From contig CAJQUW010003210.1 in NCBI GenBank assembly GCA_907163375.1, positions 1 through 64,000 of the forward strand: 64,000 nucleotides of DNA, in the 5' to 3' direction. This document shows, piece after piece, positions 48,240 to 59,477 of this stretch. This DNA comes from Prostheceraeus crozeri (lineage: Eukaryota; Platyhelminthes; Polycladida; Euryleptidae). Under the pieces are notes generated by a model, which ran no database searches, was not told the origin of the DNA, and saw nothing but the letters and a program-made list of their open reading frames with translations. A program made the translations under genes and the position numbers. Numbering within the stretch: the stretch's first letter is position 1; the number at the start of each line of letters is the position of its first letter.

Positions 48240-49955
48240 TGTCACTTAAACTTGTCTCCTTCAATAAAAAATATATTGATCCAAAGTGGCAAAAATTTGT
48301 AACGAGAAGATCAATGCAATTCTAATGGCACCTCTCCTGACTTCATGCGCTCCTTAAAACGCCCGTAAGCTTCATTAGAAGAAAAAATGTTTTTTTCAAA
48401 ATAACTTCGATTTTGAAATAATTTAAGTATGAAAGGGTGAAGTAGTAGGCATAGTTAGAAAATGATTGTGATTTTCAGTTTCCGCAGTTTCGTAGAACTT
48501 TTTGAGAATTTATTTTGAATACATTTCCATCGCAAATCTGATGATCCAATTTCTTTCAATCATTCAACAATCACATCGTAAAATTTTAAGAATCAGAATG
48601 TCTGCATGAATTATTTGTATATCATGCAGTATATTATTGTATATTATTTGTACCTGACCACATCATAGAAACAATAAATATATATCTATAAACGATGCAT
48701 TGATGATAGTGAACAAGTAATACTGGAAGCTAGCCATGAAATCTTACATCCGGGTGTAGTTATCGAGATATTTGTATTAATGTTGATAGTCTATTTTACT
48801 TTAGAAAACGTCAAGGAAGATTATTGCTCAAATTTCGAAGCTAAGCATTTTATCAACTTCAAATTCAATTCACAGAAAGGCTTCAGAGAATTATGTAAAC
48901 TATATAAAGCAGAAAATCTTGAAGCTAAATCCATTGCTAACGACTGTCTGCGAACGAAATTTCAGTTGAAATTCCTGTGATCCGTTTAAAAGCATAATTC
49001 CACTGGGGTCAAGAATAAGCAATGCACTGAAACGCGCCGGGATTCAGATGTAAAATCAATGTAATGCTCGGCAAAGACTTCAAGATGATGCCAACGCAGT
49101 TAGCATTTCTATGGCATTCTATGGTATCTACATGGCATTTTCCTTATTTCGTGCAAGCAGAAGCTACTATTTACGCCTTAGAAAACTGGATGGTGAAATT
49201 GTAATCTGGATATCATTTTTCACTTACTTTTATCGAATTCCTCAATTCGTGGTAACCGTCGAAGTCTCCCACGACGTTCTTTTCCATCCATTATTTGATA
49301 ATAAGGCAAGTACGAATCACAATTCACACATGAAAGCGAAGATCCGATGTTTGAATACAAGACGAACACAGTAACACAGCTCAGACGTGAGGTAAATCCT
49401 GTTTTAGCAATTTCCCCGATCCTAGACTTCTCCAAGCCTCCGATTGGTGGATAGGATAAGAGGGAAGGTGAAAGAATGACAGAAAATGAATGAATCCACG
49501 ATGGAGTAAATAAAGACTTTAGGGAGATGAAGGCGGAGGGATTGAAAATTATACTTCATGGCACGCAAATGTGATAGATTCGTCTTTGAGTGATACGTCG
49601 TGAGCTGACAGATATGTCGACGCTGATGAGGAGATGAACCACTCAAAGGAGTGAATGAAGAAGTGGATTTTCTTCTCGCGATGAGATTCTCATTACTTGA
49701 GACTCAATTATTGAAATTAAAAAAAGAATTCTTTCTCGACTTACAATTTATCAAATATGTGCAACAACTTCCTGATATTAAGAAGAAAGACCAGTAGAAA
49801 GATAGAAGCTCGTGGTTTTTTTACATTCAAGTAAATCGATTGAATGATGGATTGATGCTTGTACAAACATGAGAAAAGCCATGGCAAGCCGATGTTCCGC
49901 TTTTGCATAAGCTAGAAGAACAGACTATAAGCTAGCATTTTGCTGAAGAACACTT
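48240..49955. other. About 1.7 kb without a recognisable gene
   Basis: Short frames only (for example 48780-48980 and 49111-49374), none with a motif or good splice borders. Confidence 0.35.
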
Positions 49956-50070
49956 CAGCTGCTCTCTCTCTCCATCTCTCTCTATCTATATATCTATCTA
50001 TCTATTTATCTATCCATCTATCTATCTCTTTATCTCTATCTCCCCCTCCATCTCTTCCTCTTTACCTCTC
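49956..50070. repeat. Pyrimidine-rich microsatellite (CTCT / TCTA)
   Basis: An imperfect run of CT dinucleotides passes into TCTA tetranucleotides and CTCC-type units. This is simple-sequence DNA. Confidence 0.95.
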
Positions 50071-50556
50071 GGCTACAAAAAAATAAATGAAACTTGCAAT
50101 AGTTGCAGACACTAGTCGGTTCATTTGCACAAAATTTTAATGCTGAATTTAATCAATTTTCTAGGTGAGAGCATAGTATTTCTAAAAGTAAGAAAAAGGA
50201 ATCTGAATGTCACACACGTAACGATTGGATCACACAGTGTGTTATTGTATCAAAATAATCTTATTTTTTAGGAGAAATCATACCAGTACTGACTTTTGAC
50301 AAGCAACACTGCCTTAGAAAATGACGATGAAAAGCGGAAAGTTCTTCGATCGAATCCATTTTGAAATAAAACCATCAGGCAAAAATAAGATATTTCACCC
50401 AACAATTTTACTTCAATGCAGATTCGATAGAAAAGCATTTTACTTTTCTGCTCAGTTTTCAGGACGATGTCGACCCATATCAGCAACGGATCAAACCGCG
50501 AAAAGGTGCTGATCCTTCAAAGTGTCAGATTTCTGGAGTATATCATGGAGTAAGTA

Positions 50557-50843
50557 TACACTGCAAACTCTAGGGCACGAAATCTCGCTTAAATTAGGCA
50601 CGAAATTTAGGCATCAATTATAACCAACACAAGGCATGAGCAGGCACGAAGTTCATGGTGCGAGTTCGTGTCCATTGATTTTTCCTTCGATTTCATTGGA
50701 TGAACAAATATTTGGTTTGGTGCCTATTTAGTGCCTAGTGGCGCCTACTGGTGCCTCGAAGCACTAGAAGGCGCTAACTGGGCACTAACTGGCACGAAAT
50801 TTCGGCTTCGTGCCTAAGTTAGTGCCCTACAGTTTACAGTGTA
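50557..50843. mobile_element. 287-bp hairpin MITE with TACACTGYAAACT ends
   Basis: The left end TACACTGCAAACTCTAGGGC and the right end, in reverse, TACACTGTAAACTGTAGGGC are inverted repeats. The interior carries many copies of GGCACGAAAT and the inverse TAGTGCC-type phrase, so most of the element can fold on itself. It shares the TACACTGTAAA terminus with the elements at 4004 and 23085. Confidence 0.85.
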
Positions 50844-51308
50844 GTGGGTAGAGTGGCGACTCAAAACATCTCAGCATACAGTGAAGAAAATTATATCAGA
50901 AGATTCAGTTTTAGCGAAGATTGCGTTCCGGCGGTTCAAAAAATATTTCATCCATTTTTATGAAGCTTTTTTGCAAAACATTCCTATGTTTATATACTAG
51001 CGATTTATCACCTCTATATAAGTAGCATGAAACTTATTGGATATCAAAGTGATTGAAAATTTATTGGCAGGTGTCTTAATTAAATAAAATTGAGCTGTTT
51101 ATCAAGGAGATCTCATCAAACACGTTACAATCTAAGTCTTCGTTGAACAGTTGACATCTCATTGTGCTTCTTGACTGAGATCTCAAGTTTTTAATTCAAT
51201 TTTTATCAGCACGATATTATTCACTAAACTTATGTTTCATTTCTTGAATCTGAATAACATTGCTGACCCATTTACATCCTTTAAAGTCAAATATGATCAT
51301 TGTCTTCA

Positions 51309-51545
51309 GTCATTATGATGTCTTGCTCTTACATTGGCAGGTAGTGCGATATGATCACGCCTATGAAAATTTCGAAGGTTGAGCATATCAAAGTAGTCAC
51401 CCATCCAATCGCTAATTTGATAGACATCCTCTCCAAGGTTGTCATGACACGAAAGATTTGTAAAATAGTATTCTGCTTCTTGTCTGTCATGATCAGTCAA
51501 ATCCGTGTAAATCTCTCCAAAAGTGCAAAAATTTGCATGTCTCAC
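51309..51545 (-). CDS. Possible host exon, unidentified
   Basis: The minus-strand open stretch has balanced, protein-like composition (YTDLTDHDRQEAEYYF, then EDVYQISDWMGDYFDMLN). It runs to a donor-like AAT followed by GTAAGA near 51327. The upstream acceptor is poor, and no family was recognised. It may be one exon of a host gene lying on the minus strand, or chance. Confidence 0.22.
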
Positions 51546-51849
51546 ATGTGGTACTGAGTCTCACTCGAGTTCATTTAATAAAATTGAAACTGCATGCACA
51601 ATGTGGATACATGTTAATTAATACTGAAATGCAACTCTACCTAATATACTTACTCTACGACGATAACCAAGAAAATCAAGTAATTTCTATGCTATGTCAG
51701 AACGAATCCAAATATTTGATAGTAAAGCCTTCATTTCCCTCATAACGCAGATTTCAGAATGATTGCGTTACAATGCCAGTTCTCACGTGATCACAAATGT
51801 CACCACGAAAGGTCCTTGAAACATGGTAACAAAGTTGCAATGACGGCCG

Positions 51850-52380
51850 GCCACCTGTACGAGTTTTTCACAGAATGATGACCCTGCGATTACTACGAAT
51901 ATGCGCTGCATGTCGATTTCTACCCGCGCCGGCCCCTCTTCTTTGTCAGACAGAGAAAAGCACGTGTAAATGTGTCTTGGAACGCAGATTGAAGTATGCG
52001 GTAAAACTAAAATTTTCCATGTTTTCTCTGATCAAGTGGAAAGCACTGAGTCTTGAGCCAAAAATTTTGGCAAGGAATGGTCTTCAAGTCATTTCATATC
52101 ATGATCATGCACCTTCGTCTATAAACTTAACACAGATCTTTCACGCCTTCTTATTTCGGCAAAAACAGCATTTTGACTAATTTTTAGTCACATTTAACTT
52201 CAAACACATATAGGTCGGATATTACTGATCAGAGGTACACAGCATGTACAAGACAAAATACAACCTGAAGATATTCCACAACAAAAGCTATGGCTCTAGA
52301 CTGAGGCCCCTACTGCCTTTCACCTAAGATTCAATTTAAGATTTGTAGTGGCTACAAGGTGAACATCATCCTGCGAGAAA
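51850..52380. mobile_element. TAGTCCGGCAGCCAG foldback family, copy 3 (diverged)
   Basis: Shared phrases with the copy at 31639 include GTTTTCTCTGAT, the TTTTGGCAAGGAAT..CTTCAAGTCATTTC block, CCTGAAGATATTCCA and GACTGAGGCCCCTACT. The outer ends are not recognisable. The order of the blocks matches a foldback copy with partly lost arms. Confidence 0.6.
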
Positions 52381-52389
52381 ATTAATATT

Positions 52390-53700
52390 TCAGAGAATTT
52401 GTGAGTTTTATCAAATAATAATAATATGTATATGCAAATCTTAAATGCTCCTTTCTTATCATTTAATTGTGACTTCACTAGTCTTTCAAAACTCACGAAT
52501 TCAGGATTGCTTTTTCAATTCAATTGCAGGAAACTACAGAATTATTTCTGCTATGCATTAACTTGCTAATGGGCCCTAACATGTCATAAGAGTATACACA
52601 TATTAAAGTCATTTAAATAGTCAGAACTAGATTTCTTAGAAATTCATAGGTGCACTAATGACACTCTATATGATGATTTCTATGATACATCATGATTATC
52701 TGTTTCAATTTTCTTCTAACATGCATGATGAAAATCATGTCTAATTAAAAACGAATGATGATGCACAATTAGCTTATTGTTCATGATAACCTGTTGAAAA
52801 AAAGCAGCGAAAAGACTGTTTTCAATATCATTCTCCAAATGGAAGCCTACATAATTCTATACATGAAAATTACTTTAAAATCCAGTCTGATTATACTCTC
52901 TCCAAACCTTAAACTCAAAATTCTAGCATCGTTTAACGAAATTATTCTCAAATCAGATGAAAATTGATGAATGAAATGATGATGAAATCCAATGAATTTT
53001 CTGCATGTCACATGATTTAATGAGACTAGAGCAGATCAGACGTATTCTACATGATATTCGTGATTCCAAAGATGATCAAATTCTTCTTGTTTATCATCAT
53101 TCCCTTTTCTTACATCTAACTCAGACAGTAGTACTGCCGCTGCATTGTGACTCTAATAGCTTCAGCAAGAAACAATGCACACAGCCAACATAAAAATGAA
53201 AGAATTCATCATAGAAATTCCATCAATAAGATATTTTGAGCTTGCCCAACAGACTCTATTCAACGCTGTTTCTCAGCGATGTTGTATGTGAAATGGACAT
53301 TGTGTTGGAACACATCAAATTTGAATAATTTGCTCCATGATAAATGATTGGATAAAGAAGATTGCATTAAGGACAAAACATGATCATGAGTGATAATATT
53401 CGACATAAATTAAAGTGCAGAGAGCTGGAAAGCATATCATAAAATGAGGAGAATGAAAATCAAAGGTAAATAAGGAAACAAGGAAACTGGGCAAGAGAAT
53501 ACAGTGCATCTTCGATTACGCGGTTAAGCAAGTAATCAAATCCCATGATTACTTTACATTGATATACTCGTGAGGATAACAAAGCGTCTGTTCAGTAACA
53601 AACAAATACATGCATGTAATAACAAATCCTCGGAAACTGAGTAAGCTGAGCATGTTTTAATGATAGTGATGAATAGTGAATTGCTTTTCAACGTTACTCG
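52390..53700. other. About 1.3 kb without a recognisable gene
   Basis: AT-rich sequence with no supported feature. Confidence 0.35.
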
Positions 53701-53717
53701 TCGCTCCACTGCCTAAG

Positions 53718-53956
53718 CCATAGAAATAAACTGTTTATCTGAAGTTGACTAGAATGGAAATTGACTCAAGGTCGCGGCAACTAAGTTGGGGCATGAATGA
53801 ACAATTAAGAGCTTAAATGATGACTGATTCTAGCCCAATGATTAAGACGTTGACAAGTGTATCTAAGTGAAAATGCGTGCGATTTATGTGCCACTGTTGT
53901 GTAGTGCATGAAGATTAACTTCCATTCTAGAGGTTTTATTGTTGCCAATTTCTATG
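53718..53956 (+). mobile_element. hAT-type MITE, copy 3 (239 bp), with 8-bp duplication
   Basis: This copy has the same termini and body as the copies at 8656 and 19206, with small deletions. It is flanked by exact GCCTAAGC on both sides (53710-53717 and 53957-53964). A further CATAGAAATCC starts immediately after the right duplication, which may be the end of another related element or a pre-existing target. Confidence 0.9.
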
Positions 53957-54650
53957 GCCTAAGCCATAGAAATCCGACAATCTACAATAATAGATGACTA
54001 TAGAACGGACATTAATGAAAGCAATGCTGCATCGAGGACATGCAATGTACGCTATCATGACAGCGGTACATAAACGATGGCTGCTTCCAGTGATTGAGAA
54101 TGGTCAGAAATCGGTGTGCTTTGTAAATACAGATTGTTTCATAAAAAATGGATCACCCTTAAACATCGCCTTAACTTCAACTTTGTCTAACTCCGCCAAA
54201 CTTGAACGAATTTCTCTGAAATTTGGAAGATATGTCAATTGTGCTTACTAATATCATTGTTGGAAATTTCAAGCATGAATATTGAGTTGTTTTCCTGTTA
54301 CAGATAAAAAAGTAGTAGATAATTTGATCTTCATTTAGCAATGTTACACAAAATCATACCTCACTCTTACAAAATTACATTTGTTTCCTTTGTTATGTAA
54401 TATGTTGTTTTACAAGTCAAAAGCTATCAAGCAAAACAAAAATAAAGAAAATCGGTCAATCACGGTGGGTTTTGAGGGGTCAAAATCGATGTATCGACTC
54501 CATTCAAAATACCTTCATGAATGGGTAGCCTAGGGTCCCAGAAGTTGTAAAAACTGCATTTCAAAAAAATCGGTCGGTAGCTTTTTTTGGTGGGACCATT
54601 TTTTCAAAATGGCGGCATATTTTTCAGATTTTTGTCCTTTGTTCGAACCA

Positions 54651-57507
54651 TCTTCATGCACAAACTCTATTACAAATCCAGTATAAATTGATCAAGGAAT
54701 ATCAGTGTGACATATTATAGGTATGCTGTTGTGTTATTGGCCCATAACGATGCCAAATTTTCAAAATGGCGGTCATTTTTTGCTTTTTTGCATTTTTGAA
54801 GTTCAGATTATTTATACAAGCCTTCGAGTTTGCTCATATCATGTTCTCTCGTCACACGTCATAATCAGAAGCTATGTTGTCGTTATCGCTATTCCGAGAG
54901 AGACAAAAGCAGCTATTTTGAGGTCGGACGAATATCTATGTCCCATCTAGACATCAACGATCGATGATCGTTTCAATTCAATGCAACACATATCATGGCT
55001 ATTCAAAGATGATTTTGGTATTGTGACGTCAGCCAAGCAATATCATAATGAAAGTCAACATATTGAGCACATCAGAAGTTGTTTTCATCACATTCAGACA
55101 AGTATGCCATATGAGCGAATGAACCACAATGCGTGTAGAGAGAAAGTTTGTTTACTGTGTCTCCGAAAATCGAAGGAAATGCGAGTTCTTACAGAAAATC
55201 AGATTAGGACTATTCATTCAAATTTAATGCATTTTGATCCCGATGATATTCGATATCCAACAGCAGTTTGTGGAAAGTGTCGTCTTATTCTATCGGAATA
55301 TTCTCGAAACATATATGATCACACTATTGAATTACCAGAATATTCATTGATTGGGCGTCCATCACGAACTCGAGATTCTGATTGTGACTGCTACATTTGT
55401 AAAATTACAAAGTCAACCTCAAATCCAAATTTGAAACAACGCAACGCGTTTCCATGGAAAAAAGCTGAACAGCCATCAGAATCTGGAATTTCTAAGAAAC
55501 TGTGTGCAAAATTTCTATCTGAATTCGGAAGAGGAAAGAGTCATCAGTGCACCAAAGATACATTTAAACAGAACTTAAGTGATATTCAGTCACAAACATC
55601 ATCGGATGATGAATGTGTGGGTTCTACAGGCCAGTCACGAACCGCAAGCTTTGAGATTTCTTCAAAAAGTCTTGCTCATATTCAAAGTGAGTTGAATCTT
55701 TCTCGTAACAAAACACTGAAGCTAGGTCAAGAAATTCTTAAAGCAACGCAGAATCAAGTATCAATTGAACCATTTTTGAAAGACAAGTTGCACAATATTA
55801 GTCATTTTCTCGATGAACAATTTGAAGTGAAAACGTGCCACTTTTTTGATAATTCTGGGGAACAGTACGAGAGACCTGCAGTGTATTGCAAAGATATTCA
55901 AAGACTTATCCATGTGATATGCACAACGAGAGGTATTGACCACGACAATGTTTTTATCAAATTGCCTCTTGATGGAGGCGGAGGCTTTTTTAAAGTCATG
56001 ATCAGCGTTTTTACCATCGATGACGAGAATGTGCAACCAAAGACAAGACATCGAAAAGATACTAATACCAGCGTAAAGAAAATTTTCTGGATTTTGATTA
56101 CTCCCGAAGTGGATGAGAATTATCGAAACGTACTCCAAATGTTCGTGACATTGATATTAAAAGATCTTGGAGACAGGTGGAAAATTGTTTCAGATTTAAA
56201 GCTTGCCAACATTATTCTTGGTCTGATGGCCCACGGATCAACCCATCCTTGCAGTTATTGTGATATCGATAAGTCAAAGTTGGATAAAGAAGGAAAACTC
56301 AGGTGAGCTAAAATGTTGTCGCGAGTCTGACGTAGAATCATCTTTGAGGAAATACGTTTGCAAATTTTTCATATCTTATGTGGATAGGCCCTCTATACAG
56401 TACATTCATAATATTCTTTGTTTGAAGTGCTACTTACATTTTTATAATACGAGTATCAAAGCTAAAAGCTGCAAGCACTATTGCACATGTATAGGCCCTA
56501 ATTCTAAAGTCTTAGAACACGTAGGATCTATGACAAAGGAATAAAAAACTCTATGTAAACATTTTTGCTAGATTGAGCCTAAACAATACTCTTTATGTTT
56601 TAGGACCATTGGCAACTTGAAAGAAAAGTTCTGGGTGTGGTTTTCCAGCAGTAAGGGTAAATCAAATGCAAAACAATTTGGAAATGTTATTCATTCTCCC
56701 TTGTCAAACATGCGGATGAAAATGTTGAAATTATCGACATTCTGGTACCACCGGAGCTACATCTCCTCATTGGTGTTGTAAATACGTTGTGCAATCATCT
56801 GATCAAAGTCTTGCCACAGGCCATAGAAAAAGAAGCCATGCATGGAGGAGCATTCGATGGCAACTCTTGTATGACTCTTTTGAATAATATTGACTTGTTG
56901 AGATCTTTGTGCCCACTACAATGTCTACGATTCGTTGAGTTATTCTCACTCTTCAAATTGATTGTGAAATCTTGCTTTGGAGCAGCATTGTATCCTGATT
57001 TCCGACGTTTTATTGATGATTTGAGGAGAGCATACTAAGATCCAGGACTTCCTGTCACACCGAAGTTGCACATGGTGTTCTACCATGTGCCAGAAAGCTG
57101 CGCACTCAGACTTTAAAGTCACTTGGTTAAAATACAAGGTCAATTTGATCAATTCAAGATATCCTGAACGGCCCCTTCACGCAGTTTGCGAGTACAACTC
57201 TTTGCATTTGTAAATTTAAGCTGTCAGGCCTATATACTATGTCTGCAATTTTCCTACTTATGTACAAAATGCCGAGTCACAGTCGATATATTAAATGCAT
57301 TCATTACATTGTTATTAACACTAATGAAATACATATACTCATATAAAATAATCTGAACTTCAAAAATGCAAAAAGCAAAAAATGACCGCCATTTTGAAAA
57401 TTTGGCATCGTTATGGGCCAATAACACAACAGCATACCTATAATATGTCACACTGATATTCCTTGATCAATTTATACTGGATTTGTAATAGAGTTTGTGC
57501 ATGAAGA
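54651..57507 (+). mobile_element. RAG1-like (N-RAG-TP type) DNA transposon with about 165-bp inverted repeats
   Basis: 54651 to about 54815 and about 57343-57507 are inverse copies differing by a single T in a homopolymer. They begin TCTTCATGCACAAACTC. No target duplication is evident right outside, so the true ends may lie further out: 54440-54650 contains another TCAAAATGGCGGCAT motif resembling the TCAAAATGGCGGTCAT inside the repeat. The interior is one spliced gene encoding a RAG1-like protein. The near-identity of the repeats indicates a recent insertion or recent repeat homogenisation. Confidence 0.8.
54981..57213 (+). pseudogene. RAG1-like transposase gene (N-RAG-TP-like), two exons, damaged
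   Basis: Exon 1 (54981-56302, about 441 codons) has a cysteine framework: C57-x2-C60, C97-x2-C100, and C135 or C137 with C140. Its order and spacing resemble the N-terminal zinc region of vertebrate RAG1 and of the Aplysia N-RAG-TP elements. LPLDGGGG (D331) resembles the RAG1/Transib first catalytic Asp region (CDGMGD). CSYCD (C424, C427) resembles RAG1 CTLCD. A 301-bp intron (GTGAGC..TTTTAG) follows. Exon 2 starts at 56604 and contains a one-base frameshift near 56700, then VPPELHLLIGVVNTL. After RRAY a stop follows and VTPKLHMVFYHVPE continues in frame. The text then jumps to AAHSDFKVTWLKYKV, so a segment that in relatives carries a conserved Glu appears deleted. The first start could instead be the Met at 55101. 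The RAG1 relation is by eye. Confidence 0.72.
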
Positions 57508-57519
57508 TAAACAATACAA

Positions 57520-58025
57520 AGCACAAATGAACAATAACGAGATCGCATTCACAAAAGGCAAAGTGTCAGGGTTTTCTTTGCGAGCCTTACACAAATGTGC
57601 ATCGATGGCATAACGATGATTTTCGACTATTTTAAGAGCTGTAAGGGGCCCTCTCAGATCGAATTAATCCTCACATACAGCAAGGAACCATGAATTCTGA
57701 ACGTTATTGTATTAACGATTATTGTCATTCCTCTTTATATGAAATCATTTTCATTAGATATGATTTGTCATACACCACTTGTCACATTGATCATTAAAGA
57801 AATCCTATGATGATTATTATTATTATCTTTCTATACACCCACAAACATTGCAGGTTTCTGTAATTTGAATATTCTTCAGATAAGCAATGACGTAGATCGG
57901 TGCCTGACCGATCGGCTGAAATGACCATCAACAAACAGCTGTTGTCCACTCTAGTTACACTAACTTAAATGAAGAGAAAAATTGGATTTCTATGTCTAGC
58001 GAGCTAGAAATTGGTGCATGTGATC
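57520..58025. other. About 500 bp: dispersed-repeat piece, no gene
   Basis: 57885-57962 is an inverse copy of the first part of the unit at 36790. An ATT microsatellite lies at 57812-57830. Confidence 0.45.
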
Positions 58026-58045
58026 AGGTGCTTTCTTTCTTCTAG

Positions 58046-58186
58046 ATGAAGATGAAGATCCGCCATCCTTGCCATTCATTTATCCTTCGTTTATGATACG
58101 TGCTCTCGAACTAGAGCAAAGTCAGGTAGTTTCACAGAATTTGGTACCTTCAAGATTGAAAGTTGAAGACGAACGCGGCGAATGAA
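58046..58186 (+). CDS. Possible host 3'-terminal exon, unidentified
   Basis: A strong acceptor context (GCTTTCTTTCTTCTAG) is followed by an open frame DEDEDPPSLPFIYPSF, then IRALELEQSQ and VEDERGE before a stop. A donor-like CAG followed by GTAGTT occurs at about 58126, so it could also be an internal exon. There is no partner exon or family, so confidence is low. Confidence 0.2.
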
Positions 58187-58199
58187 TCGACTGAGTTTG

Positions 58200-58763
58200 A
58201 GTGTAAGTCTACTGTTTTTACCGTCATAATGACATAGACATAGATATTTTGCTATGATTAAGAAGCCTGTAGGTGAAATGAATTTTGAAAAACGCCAAGC
58301 GAATGTTCAAAAGCATGAATAAATATTGTGCATTCTACCATGTTACCAGGTTGGCTTGACGAACATCGCGGTGTAGCCTACACTATACATGAACAAGTCT
58401 TCGAAGCATCTTGAGGGATACTGGATTTTGCTTCAATCCCATCTGATGCTGATTTTTATGAAAATATTCTTATATGAATCCACTTCATTGTTTTCATATT
58501 CTCTGAACCAGCGACCCATATTCTGTAATAGGGGTGAGTCAGGGACTCAGATTTTGTGAAAATGCCCAAAGTCATTATCAAAGCATTCCTTCAAATGGTC
58601 CACCGAACATTCGTCACAAGCTTTTTCTATGCTCATCAAAAATCCATGGAATCGTTAAATTCATTCGGATAATCAAAACTTGGCAACATAATCGAGGATG
58701 CACTGTATTTGATAATGAAAGACGTGCAGCTTCTGTCATACTACTTCATTCAGTGATTACGCC
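58200..58763. other. About 560 bp without a recognisable gene
   Basis: An open frame beginning at 58534 runs into the following MITE and is not credible as a gene. Confidence 0.35.
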
Positions 58764-58766
58764 TAA

Positions 58767-59070
58767 AGGCTGGTTTCCAATGGGTCGTAGGTCGCTTCAC
58801 CGTCTGCGCTGTCGCGTGAACTTTGACGTCACAATTATCTTCCTTTTTTCTTGTGGCAAGAACGCTCTACGTTCATGGCGCTGGAATATTTGCAGTCACA
58901 ATGGGCACTGCATTGCATGCGACGTCACAAGGATGACATACATGTCAAAGCAGCAGACAATGATTGAAAGCCTTGCGAGTTGAAACGCAGCTGCGTTAAA
59001 CATTTGACAAATCAGGGCGCACTATTGCGGAAACTGAGCTTACGACGCGTGACCCATTGGAAGCCAGCCT
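58767..59070. mobile_element. 304-bp PIF/Harbinger-type MITE with TAA duplication
   Basis: The termini AGGCTGGTTTCCAATGGGTC and, inverse, AGGCTGGCTTCCAATGGGTC are nearly identical. TAA flanks both ends (58764-58766 and 59071-59073), the TWA target of PIF/Harbinger. The interior is richer in GC than its surroundings and has no coding capacity. Confidence 0.82.
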
Positions 59071-59073
59071 TAA

Positions 59074-59476
59074 TACGAAGCATTTTGCAGATGAAGTCAC
59101 ATGGCCTTCAGAAATACGATGACATCATGCAAGGTTCTTCCATGAACACGTTTATCCCAATTGAATATGAAGCCAGCGCATGTGGAATTTCAGTGTAGTA
59201 AACATGTAGAAAGATTAGTCATGTCGGATGTCACTATCTCTCAAAGAGCAACGTGACTTCCAACATAGCAGATTTAACAGTTCTGATCTACGAATCAGAT
59301 TTTCCAAGGTTTTATTCATATGCTGTGCTAGATAACATGAATCTGCAGCATTGTGCAATGGAACCGTTATGGGTTGAAACATAGATTATTTATGGGTAAA
59401 TGCATACGAAAGTTGGAACCTTACCCATGAAAAAAAGCTTCAAAGGTTTCACATGATAATATACCTTTGCGCTTCC
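59074..59476. other. About 400 bp without a recognisable gene
   Basis: No supported feature. Confidence 0.35.
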
Positions 59477-59477
59477 A

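Noticed and set aside
58534-58983. 149-codon plus-strand frame
   Set aside because: More than half lies inside the PIF/Harbinger-type MITE and crosses its terminus.
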